Of a stretch of DNA of 13,857 bases, positions 13,170 through 13,857 are shown one piece after another. Every line of letters starts with the position of its first letter. Positions within the stretch are counted from its first letter, which is position 1. Source of the stretch: Cyanobacteria bacterium OH_CFB_184 (GTDB lineage Bacteria > Cyanobacteriota > Vampirovibrionia > Gastranaerophilales > Gastranaerophilaceae); contig JAEZOG010000252.1 of NCBI GenBank assembly GCA_023414155.1, positions 1 through 13,857 of the forward strand. The letters are read 5' to 3'. Position numbers and translations under genes: made by a program. The notes beneath the pieces were generated by a model, which was not told the DNA's origin, ran no database searches, and was given only the letters and a program-made list of their open reading frames with translations.

Positions 13170-13857
13170 ATGGGCAACAAAACACTTGCAAGCATACTAT
13201 TAGCTGGTACATTCTTAAGCGCGAATGTTTGTATAGCAGCACCAAATTTTCAAGTTCAACCGAACACACCTCAATACACTCAACAATATGCGCCACAATA
13301 TAGTCAGCAATATACACCACAAACATATGTACCGCCTCTAAAAGGTCACGTATTTATGGTTCCAGCCGGCGCAAGCTTTCCGACAGTAACTACATCTGAA
13401 ATCAGCTCTGCAACTATGACTTTAGGACAAAGCGTATCAGTTGCATTAGGCAGTGATTTTTACTACAACGGGCAACTTGTTGCACCTGCAGGAAGCCAAG
13501 TAAACGGTAACATAATTCTACTTAGAAAAGGTGGATTAGCGGGTAAAAACGGCCAACTAAAAATCAGATTTACCAATATATTAACTCCATACGGACAAAT
13601 GATTCCAATCTCTGGATCAGTAAGAACTGAAGACGGAAAAGGAATTTTATATGCAGCAACAGCAAAAGATACAGCAAAAGAATACACTAAAGACCTTGCT
13701 ATAGGAGCAGCTGGCGGTGCATTAATGGGAACAATCATGGGGCCTCTTTCCGGCGGTAAAGTCGGCAAAGGTGCTGCATTAGGTACTGCAGTAGGTGCTG
13801 GACTTGGTTTAGGGAAATCAGTTATTGATAAAGGAGTTGACGTTGTCATTCCTGCAA
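13170..13857 (+). CDS. Exported Gly-rich protein with VirB10/TrbI-like beta domain (3' end outside window)
   Basis: The frame is open from ATG 13170 to the window edge, giving 229 codons without a stop. AAGGAG six bases before the ATG fixes the start. Residues 1-24 are a signal peptide (cleavage near CIAA). Residues 33-51 are four tetrapeptides of the form x-P/Q-Q-Y. A beta domain follows: GHVFMVPAGASFP (59-71), SEISSATMTLGQSVSVAL (76-93), LVAPAGSQVNGNI (103-115), GQLKIRFTNILTPYGQMIPI (128-147). Residues 177-220 are a long Gly/Ala-rich stretch with glycine-zipper spacing (GAAGGALMG, GTAVGAGLGLG), likely membrane-inserting. It then resumes with VDVVIPA, where the VirB10-like closing strand would be. 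The beta part matches the preceding protein segment by segment, so the two are probably paralogues. The function is unknown. Confidence 0.75.
   Translation, partial: MGNKTLASILLAGTFLSANVCIAAPNFQVQPNTPQYTQQYAPQYSQQYTPQTYVPPLKGHVFMVPAGASFPTVTTSEISSATMTLGQSVSVALGSDFYYNGQLVAPAGSQVNGNIILLRKGGLAGKNGQLKIRFTNILTPYGQMIPISGSVRTEDGKGILYAATAKDTAKEYTKDLAIGAAGGALMGTIMGPLSGGKVGKGAALGTAVGAGLGLGKSVIDKGVDVVIPA
13266..13313 (+). repeat. Tetrapeptide-coding repeat (four x-P/Q-Q-Y units)
   Basis: Residues 33-48 of the last gene read TPQY TQQY APQY SQQY, a 12-base unit four times with P and Q alternating, so the true period is 24 bases. Codons vary between units, showing selection on the protein rather than recent slippage. 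Confidence 0.7.

Noticed and set aside
13463..13849. Long open frame on the minus strand, Pro/Ala-rich product
   Set aside because: It is the antisense of the Gly/Ala-rich exported protein, whose frame has a signal peptide and a good ribosome site; the Pro-rich composition is the mirror of Gly codons.
1..13857. tRNA, rRNA, CRISPR array, insertion sequence or integrase
   Set aside because: No cloverleaf-like stretch, regularly spaced direct repeats, transposase or recombinase product, or long terminal inverted repeats were seen on either strand.

Overview
The window is AT-rich, densely coded bacterial chromosome with no phage, transposon, tRNA, rRNA or CRISPR signature. It is low-GC DNA carrying a superoxide reductase, a bacterial ferritin, a PBP4-type S13 peptidase, a class A PBP and several exported hypothetical proteins. 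This fits an anaerobic, diderm-like gut bacterium. A Gastranaerophilales/Vampirovibrionia (non-photosynthetic cyanobacterial relative) origin is my best guess. It rests on overall protein style, especially the Tyr/Pro/Gln-rich HEAT protein and the families of small exported proteins, and not on any marker gene.

Left part (1-4513): the 3' end of a probable radical SAM protein is followed after 24 bases by a multi-pass GT39/ArnT-like glycosyltransferase. Two genes on the minus strand converge on it: a HEAT-like protein with a disordered N-terminus, and a small membrane protein 14 bases downstream. Divergent from these is rpiB (ribose-5-phosphate isomerase B), which converges on a minus-strand gene joining a CheY-like receiver to a degenerate STAS domain.

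Middle (4514-9451): a 176-base divergent intergenic region carries good promoters in both directions. It leads rightwards into two tandem exported paralogues that end in a strong hairpin. Facing them is a long minus-strand block: ykgJ-type Cys-cluster protein, nitrilase-family amidase, dacB (1-nt overlap with the amidase), then desulfoferrodoxin and ferritin (8-nt overlap). The last two form a superoxide and iron handling unit: the reductase makes peroxide, and ferritin stores iron that would otherwise react with it.

Right part (9452-13857): a class A penicillin-binding protein diverges from the ykgJ block and converges on bioD across a bidirectional terminator that lies partly inside bioD. 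Divergent from bioD are two consecutive exported proteins whose C-terminal domains resemble each other and recall the VirB10/TrbI beta domain. The second runs off the window and starts from a very good promoter inside the end of the first.

Two themes run through the window: envelope building (GT39, PBP1A-type enzyme, PBP4) and exported proteins of unknown function that occur in adjacent paralogous pairs. No obvious defence or mobile system is present. The least explained parts are the REC-STAS protein, the two exported pairs and the HEAT/membrane pair.
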